In this document: piece by piece, positions 1 through 13,100 of the stretch
How the letters are laid out: each line of letters opens with the position of its first letter
How positions within the stretch are numbered: position 1 is the first letter of the stretch
Source of the DNA: Diospyros lotus
Lineage: Eukaryota; Streptophyta; Magnoliopsida; Ericales; Ebenaceae
NCBI RefSeq assembly: GCF_014633365.1
Contig: NC_068341.1
Location: forward strand, 4,836,001-4,900,000
Direction of reading: 5' to 3'
Length of the DNA stretch: 64,000 bases
Made by a program: the position numbers and the translations under genes
Notes under the pieces: generated by a model
What the model was told of the DNA's origin: nothing
What the model saw: only the letters and a program-made list of their open reading frames with translations
Databases searched by the model: none

Positions 1-1065
1 CTCTCTCTCTCTCTCTCATTAAAATCGTGAATGTATTAAAAACTATAATGCGAAAAGGTCTCAATCATATCATTTTAGATTTGAGTTTATATATAAATTT
101 ATACAAATATTAATTTTCTTTACTCTTGCCTTTAGAGCAAAGATTATATACTTGTACATGCCCATAGGAACATTTGTTTTTAAGCTTCTTTACAAATCCT
201 CCCCCCCCCCAAAAAAAAAAAAAAATTCCTGCTCCACATCACACATTTGTCACATATATATTAATTAATGATCATATTTAACATTCTTTGCAAAACAAAA
301 ATTAAAACAAAATGATACATATTTATTAATGATTATACATTAAAAAATATCCATTTAAATGATTTATAACATATATATTAATTAATGATCATACATAAAA
401 AAAAAAAAAATAACCATTACACTGAATGGGGTTAGTAAAGAGCCTTTCATTATCATATTGAGATATTGGAGGGAGCCATCAGCTTAGCATCGCATATAAG
501 TTCAATTATGAAATGCATGAAAAACAAAACTAAGATGATTGAGAGTTTCTAAACATAGAAGGCAACAAAAAAGCCTCAAACCAGCAAGACAAAGTAGAGC
601 AGAATCCCGCCCACTGGAAGAACAGAGAATACAGGGGAAGAGGGAGAAGAAAACCAAAGAATAATGAAAAGGCTAATGCATGGAAGATGATGCCCCCCTG
701 AATATGAACACAGATTTGTCCAAATAACCTGTACATTCCTTACAAAGAGTACAACAAATTGACAAACGATTACATGAAGAATTGAACTAATTTAGTGAAG
801 TCTGTACTCATTTCCCAGTGGAAATAACACCCACAATGCCAAAGAAGGCAAGGCCCACTGAAACCAATTTTTCCATCCCCTCTTTCATCACCGTTCCGCG
901 CCAATAAGATCCAAAAGAACCACCACACAAAGATGTACACCATCATAGCAATCTCCTGTTCTATTTTTTTCTTCTTTTCATGTCAACTATTTCGCAATGA
1001 TATAGTTCCTACTACTTTTTCAATCATAAAATAATATGGCGTTAAAGATTTAAGTTTGGTATGAC
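1..1065. other. 3' flank of the hydrolase gene, no gene seen
   Basis: This AT-rich stretch lies downstream of the minus-strand hydrolase stop and probably holds its 3'UTR. It opens with a CT dinucleotide run (about 1-18). A C10 run followed by about 15 A lies at 201-225. A short motif related to atatattaattaatgatcat occurs at about 256 and again near 372, with a degenerate relative near 320. I see no coding exon or RNA gene. The open frames on both strands are short and have no recognisable motif. Confidence 0.6.
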
Positions 1066-1480
1066 TCATCGGCTGTTACGGAAGAAGTTGAGATCCAAAC
1101 GTCGCCTTAAACCTTCTATGATATTGTTAGAAGGGCTCTTTTCAACTGTTACAGTAGCCCTTGTGCCCTTCGTAGAATCAGCCATATCAGAACTAGATGA
1201 GCTTCTAACCCCATTTGACGAAGTATCACCACCGGCAGACGCCCCTGTACTTCCTGATTCATCTGAGGATGGAGCAGTAGTTGGTGATGGTCCCTTAGAT
1301 GATAAACTTGTGTCTGGTGATGGGAGTTCAGATGTCAAATTATGCCCATTGGATACCGATGTAACAGAGGATTTTGTTCTTGACGACACACAATGATCTA
1401 CTACCAGTTTCTGGGCAGGTTCTTCTTCAGGTGGAGCCTTGTCCGGACTGATGTCGGCATTGGATGGCTGTTCCCCAAGT
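1066..1480 (-). pseudogene. out-of-frame C-terminal tail of the hydrolase
   Basis: After the conserved start of exon 14, the reading frame that follows from exons 1-13 ends at TGA 1427-1429. The frame one base over is open from about 1480 to the TGA at 1066-1068. It encodes a Ser/Thr/Asp-rich linker and a basic terminus ending DLNFFRNSR. From 1534 to 1066 is 469 bases, one more than a multiple of three. That fits a single extra base (or two missing), probably near 1480. It is either a real frameshift allele or a consensus error. Confidence 0.7.
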
Positions 1481-4400
1481 CCATGCCTTGATATCCAAGT
1501 TCTTCAGGGATTCCTTCACTGCTTCCATGAACATCTGGAACATAAGTAACCAAGGTGGAACAAAGCATTAGTTTGAAGATGGCTAAGAGTGTGAGACCAT
1601 TAAATCTGCATATTTATCCCATCACTAGGGGAAAATAACAAATGGAACTCACCCTTTCTTCTTCTTCTTCATTGGAAGGGAAATCGGCCAAATTATCAAG
1701 TGGGTATTCAACATAGTCCTCATCGTCTATTGATGTTGGGATATGAGGGCCATAAGGATGACCATTGGAAAATTCAAAGCTAATCATTTTGGAAGAAGAT
1801 GATGGAATAGGCTTAGTTCCGGACCCTTCTTCCTGCAAAATAGCATGATGGATGTTAGTTCGTTCTTTAAGACATAGACATGTACATATACAGATATATC
1901 TACTTTCAGCAGCAGGAAAATTGTCTGAACTCTATTTCCTGGAGGAATACAAATTAGTCAGTGATGGCAGCTTTGGCTATCCAAAATTCACAGCAGGTTC
2001 AATTAAAATACAACCCGTGTACCTCATCATCACAAGCATTAGTCCTACAAGATTGGGTTGGATACATGATTTCTTGCTTCCGAATCATCTCTATCCATTG
2101 ACAAATCTGTTATAAGATCATTATATCTCATGTCATGGCTAAAGATTTCTTACCAGTTATCTTAGATCTTCCTCCATTTCCTTTGTTGCAAACTTTTTTA
2201 TTCCATTTATTCGCCTGACAAGTGCTTCTATTTATTCTTTCTCCACTTCTTGATTGTCTTCATGCATTTTATTTTGAATTGTCTTTTCTTTACATGGCCT
2301 AACATCCGAAGTAACATCCTCATCTTAGTTAGGCACAAACTTTGCACACCTTGGTATTTAACTACCAACATTCTAAGCTATATAACAAAGATGGGCTTAT
2401 AGCCATCCAATAAAACTTCATCCTCAAAATTTCATTCTTTAATTATTGTAATCCCATTGCGTCCCACTTCCCAAACAATCATGAGTTCCGCTGTAACTTG
2501 TTCCACCACATTTTAGTTTTTTGAATTTGTACTTCTAACCATGACTTTTTCTCAGTTTCCTTGTACCCTGCCATGAAAGTGGGCCAATTAGAAGTATAGC
2601 ACATTGTACCATGACCATGATCAGCATTCCTTCAGTATGCAATGGATTTGAACTACTGCATAAATATCTAACAGTCATAATATCAGCATGAAGATTCCTT
2701 GAATTCTACCTCCATATATGTATATTGTTTAAGATTACACACAATGAAGTTCCTAGCAAAAGAAAATTAAGGGCAAAAAACAAAAAAGAAATACCTCTGC
2801 TTCTGCTTCTGCTTCTGGCTTCTTATCTTTAGATGAGATATCTGGAGGGACCTGAACAGTTTTACCAAGAAACTTAAAAAAAAATAAAACGAAATATCAA
2901 ATAAATTTTGCACTTAGCCTATATGATGACTCAAACAACCAATTTTTTAAGTTTCACTTTTACTTTTTTTTTTTTTTTGGAAAGGGCGGGTGGTTCAAAC
3001 TAATTTTTAGTCATCCATCTTTAAACATATATCTCCCATATGTATTTCTCACGTCACCCATGACCACCCCTTTATTTTTCCAAGAAACATTCCATTTAAC
3101 AAAACCTCCCAACTCCAAACACCACATTCAAGGTCTATTCATCTAAACAAAGTTGCACGTCTCTTATCTCCATATCAAAATTTAACATTCTGCAAGAAAC
3201 ACACACACACCAAACTACTGACCTCTGTTCGACTCATGGGTCTCTTGGAGCGAAGTTGGATAATTGCATCTTCTGTGCTGCTTGCTGATGGATCTACAGC
3301 CAATATAACCAATCAATGTAAGACCGACCCGGCCATAAGATACCAGGGAAAGAGGCAGAAAAGACTAGTTCATACCTATGGATGCAGTGAGATAATCATC
3401 TCCGTATCCTGCTCCATGCAAGGTACTCCAACTAGCCTGCATGAGGAAGAAACAATTATGATTTTTGTGCATCAGAAGTCTTTCAGTTCCAGTGAAATTT
3501 AAGCCCATAACAGGATGTGATTTTACTGCAACTTACATTGCCCAGATAATCATGTGTTTTACCAAAAAATGTCTCCCCAACTTCATCCTCTGGAGGTTGC
3601 AGTACGTTGTGGAAAAAAATATTTATGGAATCAAAATAGAACTGTGGGCGTGGAGAGTTGTGATCTCCCTCAAATTTGATTATATTCTTGTCCCCCTGCC
3701 AAAATCATGTGCTAAAACAGATGATAACAGCATGACAAAAAATCAATTCAATGCCAGGGAAGACATGCAAACCGGATCTTCTTTTCTTTTCTTTTTTATC
3801 TTTTCATAGGTAGATAGGCCACAACAACCAGATTTTCTTTGTTGTTGTTGTAAGTAGAAAGGTAAACCAGATAATAAATTGCAAATTCCTTAATTGTATT
3901 CAATGCATCGCCATTTTGCCTCAATGATGTTTCAAGATAAATTATGGGTATTAGCATCACTTTTGTAGAGCAATTTTAATAGACAACAGTACAAAAACAT
4001 AAGACTTAATAACAAAAAACTAAGAGCCAAACTAGATTAAAATATTTTTGCACCAAATCTTAAAGATGAATTTTCTAACTTAAATATCTCATGTAACATG
4101 CTAAAAATTTTAAAGATTTTGCAAATTTCCTTCTCCACATCCCCATCCTCCCCCCTCTATCAAAAACTAAGTAACAAAGAAAAACACGTCACACAATAGG
4201 GGGGGAGAGAGAGAGAGAGAAACATATTGGAATGAAGATCAGCATTGATATTTCAAATTAACAGTTTAATTTTCAAGATAATTACTTTTGGATAAATTAA
4301 TAATTCTGCAATCTATACATGATGAACTCAATGGCATCAAAGCTTTAGGAGTGTATTAAATGTTGCTACTAATAAGAAAGCACCAAAAGACAAACTGTCA

Positions 4401-7070
4401 AATGAATGCCCCAAAAAACACGTGGATGTAACAATTAACAAAATAAAAGTATTGAACTAGTAGGTGAGACCATAAATAAACTCTGACAAGTTGCTCTGAT
4501 AAGCAGGAAGAGATCATACATTCTTACATGCAAAAAAAACATAAAAAAGTGTAGTGAACACCTGCATGATATAACAAATCCTTGGAACACTAAAAGTAAC
4601 TTCAGGAGGCAATTACCACATAAACATCAAATATACGATCTGAGTGATGAGGCTGTATGAAATCATCATCAACGGCATGCCCCAATAAAACAGGAACAAA
4701 GCAGCACTTTGCCACCTAGAAAGCAAGGAAGCGAGGAAATCGCTAATGAATAAGCAACAAAATAGTAACCATTAGACATGCGAAGAAAAATCACGACTTC
4801 AGTGGCACTTGATCATAAATAACCAGTTCTTCCAACTGGTGCATCATAACTGCTACCTTCTATAGACAAGATTCACTGCCTACCACATTTTTATAATCAT
4901 AACTATACCTGCTTAGAAGATATAATTCACAGAAACAAAACCCTGAGAGACAATAGGATCTCCCTTTCATACTACAGTTACATCCATATTCTCAAATGTT
5001 AGTTAGTGACCTCACAGGAGGTTAGCATTCACATCAAAGAATATTGGTAGGGTAATCAGTAGTCAACACTATAAGGACCAAAAAGGCGCTACTGGCTATT
5101 TGGCGAAACCTGGCATATAAAAAGAGGGACAGTGATTGGCATCACTCGCCTATGGATGCGCTCTGACCTACTGAAACAAAGAATCAAAAAGCATTCCAGG
5201 GAGGGCCCCATCTCATCCAAAGTATTGAGCAGGAGTTGCAATTTAGTTCTTGATTTTAATTCCCAAACAAGGCAATATAAAATTACCACAATATTATAAT
5301 TGCTCAAACACATCAGGCACCTACAACATGAGAGAGAAAGAAACACATTAAGAAGAGACTGGAATATTCTCATTCACTACTGAACTAAGAAGTTATAAAT
5401 TCATAGCCTAGAATTATGACATTAGCACCAGATACTATCAATGCCAGTGTACAATTGCTTCCAGTACATATTGCTGGAAATAACACCCCCCCCCCGGGGC
5501 ACACCCACCACACCCCAATAGCAGCAGCAGCAGAAGAAGAAGAAACAATTTCATTAAACCATGGCAGAAACACTTTTACAGGTTTGGTTGGACATTAAAG
5601 TAACAAGTGTGGTTTCATATGCATACATGAATCAATGTTAAGCTGTTTGTAATAAGTGAACATAACTCTGAGAACACTTCAAGAAAAGACTGACACATCC
5701 ATTTAGCAGGAGTTGTTGGCATTGCAAGTTGATGATTTTGTTTAGTAATAATGTAATGACCAACAAAAGCATAATCCAAATGATCAGGTGATCTGACAAA
5801 GCCATATTCAAATACTTCTATAAGTTCTGTACATATTCTACTTAATAAAGAAATAGTGATAAACCTTGATAGTGTTCAGCTCCATAATATCAAATTTGGC
5901 CTTCTTGAGAATAGCCCTTCGCATGTACTGGATTGCAAACTTCACCTAAAATTAGAAAAACAAAGTACGTCAAAATTCCATGCTTCAGGCCATGCATCCA
6001 ATGCATGTGTGTCTTTGCAACTGAAATACAAGTATAAATCATAGAAACCTTGGACAGTAACTGCATTGCAATTTCAACAGTAAGTTGAAAAGAAAGAGTG
6101 TTTACACTTTTGAAAAGGCAAGAAAGTCATTGTCTAAACATGAAAATGTTATCTGCAAACTGATCCTACTTACAGTAAACTTAGGAATGCGAACTTTGTA
6201 GGTATCCACAAGTTCCATCATCAAGTCAACCAAATCAGAGAAGGGGCTGTCAAGTACCATCCCTGCGATTGAAGGATCTGCAGCTCCATACATTAAGCTG
6301 CAAATAACAATTCCTAAATTTAATAGTAAATAAATTGGCTAAAAGATCTTGAAATAATTCAGGACTAGCTGAATGCTTCATTGTTCTACTTATGCTAGAG
6401 AAGCAATTTGAGACCTGAAGAACCAAAGTCACAACATTGATTGTTTTACTTATCTTAGAATTTGAAACCTGAAGAACTGAAGTTATAACAGTGTTATTAA
6501 GAGAAATTTAGCAGTTATATTCTCAAAGTAATAATTTCTAAGCACCCCAGATGATCAAACAGGCCCAGGAGAAGGGTCAACTGAACCAATTATGTGGAAT
6601 GGCACAGAAGAAAACGTGCATAGATAAATAATCATCAGAAATACTACTTGTACACTCAACTTTGATACTTGGGTTGACGCATGCATTGATGTATTGTACT
6701 GTGGGTCATATTAATGCAAATGTACAATACATTAGGCAGAGTGTCACCCCAAGTGTCAAAGTTGAGTGTCCAAGTAGCATTTTGAATAATCATATATAGT
6801 TTCTGCCGAATAATTCCTTTTGAATTTATTAGATTTGCATTTAGGACAAAAAATGCTCTGCTGCCAGGATCAAATTCTCCACACAAGATAGCAGATTCAG
6901 AATTGTCCTTGATTGCAAGGCATAACCTATGTCCATACACTTTTTATTCACTTAGAGTTTGCTCCCTTTTTTCTTTTTTTGTTAATGGGAAATACCCACT
7001 GCTACCTTTCTAATAATGTAGCTTCACTTATTTAACACACACCAACCCCCCCCCCCCAAAAAAAAAAAAA

Positions 7071-7101
<31 letters not shown>

Positions 7102-10100
7102 GAATAAATAAAATGCAAACGCGGTTTCTGTTTTTCTTTTTCTTTTTCTTTTTTTTCATTTATAGGTAATACCTGCTGCTACCTTTCTAATAATACAGCT
7201 TCACTTTTGTATTTTTTTTTTTTCTGAACATGCATATACAGTTTTCTATAAACTAATTTAAAGTACATACTCACAATAGCATATTCAGAGAGCTGCCATT
7301 CTGGGCTCTCACCAATAGAACCAAAATGATATGTATGAAAATTTAGTGCCAGAAAATTTGTCAAGATATGGTAATCAAAGTAAAATAAAAACACATTAAG
7401 AGGCAGTTGCAGCCTCCATTAGCTGAGAAACCTAAAAAAACCTAATTCATTAATTAAGAGGAAACGACCTCTTTCTGCAAGGTAGTTCAAGATAACTAAT
7501 TGCAAGGGCAAAGCTCATCTATATCTTCACAAGGCAAAAGAATCACTCCATCATCTCATGATTATAAAACCTTCAATCATTGTATCTATAATCATCCAGG
7601 CATTTAACAATATTTTGAGGCTATAACCTATCCAGTACCATGTCTGTCTTACTATCAGCCATTTTATCTTATTATTTAAGCATATGATCACTAAATTTGT
7701 GCACCATAAATGAAATCCATCATCATGCCATAGTAATCCCATAAATCCCTCTTGATAACCGAGACACACAACCTCAATGGATAGCCATGGAGTTTTGTGT
7801 AATATTTGCAAGTTGACAGATGCTATACCCAATGACACTCCAGGAACCCATATAAATTCAGTAATCCAATAAAGAAGTACAACTCCCTCATTCCAAACTA
7901 AAATCCCCTGTGACGCAAAATTATTCAGACAAACTAACATGTTACTTTTCCCATGCATATCCTGCATAGAGTTAAAGAGGACAAGAAAATAATTACAAAC
8001 TTCTACATTAAAATGCATGAATCAAATTGCCATCACAAAATCAAATCTTTTTAGCAATTGGACATATGATAAATTTGACTGAGGAAAATAAATAATGGAG
8101 ATTTCCTTTCAAGGAAGGTTTGTTAATTTAGCCAAAACAGCAGCCCTCAGCTTGATTGAAAGCCCGTGTGTGTGTGTGTTTTTTTTTTTTTAGGGGGGGG
8201 GGGGGGGGGGGGGGGTAGTTCTGTAAATGGAGGATTTGAGCTAACAAATTACTAAATTCAGGAAAATAAATGTCATAATGAATTTCATAAAAGATGCATA
8301 ATAGAGGAATCAAATGGAAAGAAAAATCATAGACTTTGCAAAGTCAAAAGCTGAGAACTCTGAATCTGCATAAAATGCACCCCAAAGAACTCTGAATCTA
8401 CATATAGACTTGCTTCTTCTTTGTCTTCATCTCTTTCTCTAGAGTATATTGCAAAGCAAGGCATGTCCAAAACCCTAGTCTTTAGAAACTATCCACAATT
8501 TTCAAGATAAGAGGCCAGCTTGGAGCAACAGAAAAGGCTTGGGCAGCCAAGTCTGACAAGCTTATATCCATTTGAGGGCATCTATCCTGTGCAAAGTCGA
8601 AGTTAGATCTATTCCCATTTTACTGCTAATACCATTTATTTCTGATTCCCACATTAGAGAAGGCCCCTTCTTGTCACTGATTTAGTAAAGCCTCTAAAAC
8701 CCAGAGCTAACAACTTAAACAAATTGTTACCTAGGTAACCAAATGCATTAAAAGGGGGATAAAATACATAATATACTGTGCACTCTTGTTACATAGAGCA
8801 AAAGTACAGCAAGTGCTTGGAGAGAACCTAGTCACAGCACCCATTGAACGGCCCCACAAACCAATCAAAGAAACATCTCCATCTGCCCGTAGGTATTCCA
8901 CAACAGCTCTGAGATCATCCTTCTGGAGGAAGAAAAACATAGGAACCAAAATCTGTAAGCTAGCAAGAAAGACTGATTATCTCCACCAAGATTAATAATG
9001 AATATTGCATAAAAACCAAACCCCCGCTTAACTATGTCCATGAGCAATTTCAACTTTGTAATTCTGTCAAACACCTATAGCTATATAGCTTACTCGTACT
9101 CCCAATAAAGATATTCAATTTCTGGTAGAATTCCACCATAGATGAAATTTCTGGCTTGACATATGAAACCTATCTATTGTTAATCTCTCCATTAGATAGA
9201 CAAACAGCAAGAGAAACCCAGAATATCAATTAAAGATTTCCTTGTAGTTAACAAGCACCAATTCATCCAAAAGGAACAAGGAAAGGAAACTATGACTGGG
9301 GCTCAAGATGCCTGCTTTATAAAACTAAACTATAACTTTTTTTTTTTTTATAAAACTAAATAAATTGTCTTTGTAATCACCATTGTGTAAAATCAAATCA
9401 ATTGTTTCAAAATCACCAAAATGAACTAAATAGTGAGCAACAGCATAGATCAAATGCTATTAATATAAGTGGAGTATGAATCTTAATGAAACATAAAATG
9501 CATCAAATACAGACAACATCTCATATATATCTTAAAAGTATAAATCTTTTTCTATGTACCACAAAAATATTATTTTCATTTTATTTCACGAGTTTTAAAG
9601 AATAATAGGTAAAGCATGCAATGCAGTTTTGATATTCAAACAATACATTTGATTAGAGCAACTCATTTGCTCACTGTTTTCAGGTTTTTATTTTTATTTC
9701 TATTTAAAAAGTTAACCTAATGAAAATGTGATCACAAATACCATTTTCGCAGAATTCATACTATAGGATAAAAAAATGCAGATTGCCCAGCCACTTACTT
9801 CATTCCACCCTAGAGTTACGTGCTCTCCTCCAGAGAGTCCAGACCCTGAGAAATCAAGGGTGAAAACAGTAATGTTTGAAGGCAATAATATTATAGCTGC
9901 TTCACTGGCATCCGTCCTGCATCCACTGGTAAAATCAAGACAAAGAACTCATTAGAAAATAAACTGGCGAACTACGTTGCTAAAGCTCATTCAATTATTT
10001 ATCAGCTTAATAATTATCTATAACAATATTCAGACAAATCTCTGGTGTTTCCATTTACAAACAACCTCTCTATTGTTTAAAGTTTAAACAATAACATACA

Positions 10101-13100
10101 AAGGATTAAATACTGGCACTAACTGATTTATATCATCCCTCCCCCCTCAAAACTCTTTTGGGAGGTGGCCTAATTGACCCTATGAATGTTTTAGTTTAAG
10201 CCAAAAAAGAAGGTATTTTATGCATGTTCCATTCCTAGAAACATAGACATAAACAACTGAATGACATTCAATAATTTTTGAAAAATAAAATAAAATAGAA
10301 ATGGAAAGGAGTATAACTCCATGGGCCCAAGCTAGCTCACACCAGTTTCAGGGAAAGGTTTATTCACTTTTGCATCACGTGACATATTTGAATTGGAAGG
10401 TATTTAGGAGTTTTTGAGAGTGTAGAGAGAATTTTTTTGGCTTCAGGGAATCATTCTCATATTTTTTTTCTTTTTTGGGTAAGAGAAAACTTGTCATTCT
10501 CATCTGAGTCTTAGTTGGTTTTTGTAGATGATTGCAAGTAGGTTCCCCTCTTTCAAGCTTCTTAAACATCAAAAAGAAGACATGTCAAAACCACACAATT
10601 AATTATGTACTTTATGTTTACAAATGAATGCAATAAATACTCTCCATAGGAAAGAAGTGGGAGTAGAAGTCCTTGACATGCAATTCAGAAAACTCTATCA
10701 ATAGGAAGCCAAAACTTTTGGAATTCAAGATTCCGAATATTAAACAGTGCAAGGGGAAAAAACTGCTAAGAATAAACCCAAATAATTTTCTTCTATAACT
10801 GATTTTCAACTTTCCTATTTCAAATTTATAATAGAGTTCTAATTTCTAATGTGATAGACATTATAAGATCTTAAGATGGAGATGGACATGGGTGTTCCTG
10901 AACTTCCAAATAGTGCCTAAATTAAGAAAGTCAAGATGTAAAGAGTGTGGATGTTTGACACAGAACAACACATTCCTAGAAATATTTGTGCTTCTTAGCT
11001 TGTTTAATTATTTAATTGTATTCTATTTTTCTTTATTTTTTTCCCCAGCCTTAAATCTTGGTTTTGACTGAACCTCAAGCTATGAGATATTTATTTTGCA
11101 ACCTTAAGTCTGTATACTTTATTGTCTGCTTGAGTATGTTTATTGTATAATCCCCACTTTTAGTAATAAAATGAATCACTTCCTTCAAATAAAAAGGAAA
11201 ATTAAATGACTAATTGCTTATTAAATCAGGCTTAGTTACTTTACCCAAACTATAAAAATGCGACAAAAAGGGTAGAAGAAAAACATGAGTATAAAAAAAT
11301 TTGCCGCTGATAGCCTGGATCAACTAACATACAGTGTCAATACAGTTTTGTAATGATCATATCAATTAACATGGCTGTGAATTTATTTATCACCAATAAA
11401 CAATCTCATCTCTGTACCTTAAGCCCAGTGAACCAAAATATGCATTTGCATAGATAATAAAAAATCAAAACCATGTCTCCTACAGAAACTAGGTAACTTG
11501 TATGGTTGGACAGAGGGAGGCAAGAAAGGAAAGAAAAGAAAATGAAGAGAACAAAAACTGGATGCCATTCTATTCAATGGAGCCACTAATTACCTAATTG
11601 GAAAATAATGTCCTTTTTGGTTGGCATCTTTCTTGAAGTTTTCTCTTTTTGTGGTTACAATAACTAGAAACAACGGCATGTGTGTGTCCTATGGATATTT
11701 ATTTTCTGACTTCTCCCTTTTTCTTCTATGATCGTATCCTTACTTTATCTGTCTGATCTGTATTGATTTTTTGCTTTATTCATCTTTCTTCCTCTTTTCT
11801 TCTTCCCCTCTCTACCTTGCTGTAAATTTATGAAAGAACTTAAACAAATAGATTAAGTTCATAACTGGTGGAAGTTACAAGAGATATCAATTTAATTTCC
11901 ATCTTTGCCCTGCAATCAATTAAACATTACTCAAAGCAAAGATTTTTGAAAGAGTATATACATAGACCATATAAGGGCAATATTGCTACATAAAATTATG
12001 ACATTGCTTCAAAACTAGGGAGCGCAAAATTGATATGTGTATAAAATAGAGGTGTGGTCTGTGCAATGCATGTGCAGTAAAAAAAAATTAAAAAATTCAA
12101 ACTAAGGTTCATTGGATGGTGATGGGCAGTGGCACTTTAGATTTTACTTTTTGCAGGCAAAATTTAAATAAAGGTAAACTTTGGTATAGTTGTAAATAAG
12201 TATTATAACTTAGAGGTCATGAGTTCAAATCTTGGTCATACATTTCTTGTTTCTCAAAACAAAATATATAGAGGGTATTTTGGAAATTCACTTTATTGAC
12301 ACTTTACCAAGGCTTCATAACACCAAAATGCCCTGCTTGCTTATATAATAGAATAGATTATTTAAGGGCACAATTGTTGCATAAAGCTGTGACACTGCTT
12401 CGAAATAGGGAGCGCAAAATTGATGTTCTCACCTTATTAAGAGGATTCATATACTCTATGGAACTTTTCAGCTTTTCATAGTTGGTTTAGTATTTCAACA
12501 CCTTTGAATCTTCTGATTTGTTACAACCAACCACCTCATTTACACTAATACATATGTATAATTATGCAAACCTACTTTTACAGCTCTCACAACTAACTTA
12601 TAACTACCACTTAGCAACTAGCATACCAGCAAATGAGCAAAATTTACCGCATGGTAGCACATGAATGTACCACTCTTGGATTCCTTGAACCCTTTCATTT
12701 AACATACAGTCTATTATTATATACCTGTAACAGTCCCTAAATAGAGAGGGCCACACTAGTTTGATGAAATTTTATGCCATTTTAAACCTTGGTTCCATAG
12801 CAAGTGCGATTAATTTTATTCTTTTCATGAGAATAACTATCTAGCAAGTGCAGACCTCAAATTCTTCTTTCAACTATTAAATTTTGTTCTCACAGGATAA
12901 CGTTTACAAAATCTGTGAAATTGAGTACCTAAATCAAGCCTCTAAGAAATGAGATCAAAATTTCAATTCAACCATATTTACTTGCTGACCTGTTTCCATG
13001 GCAGTAAATTACACAAGGGAGAGCCTTTCCCTCTGGACGAACAATAGGTATATAATGACTACACTGGAGAACATCTCTTCGACTGTTTACAATCTGCATA

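Noticed and set aside
7551..8018. 155-codon minus-strand open frame in hydrolase intron 5
   Set aside because: No similarity to a known domain, and it lies between two well-defined exons of the same strand. Likely chance, possibly TE remnant.
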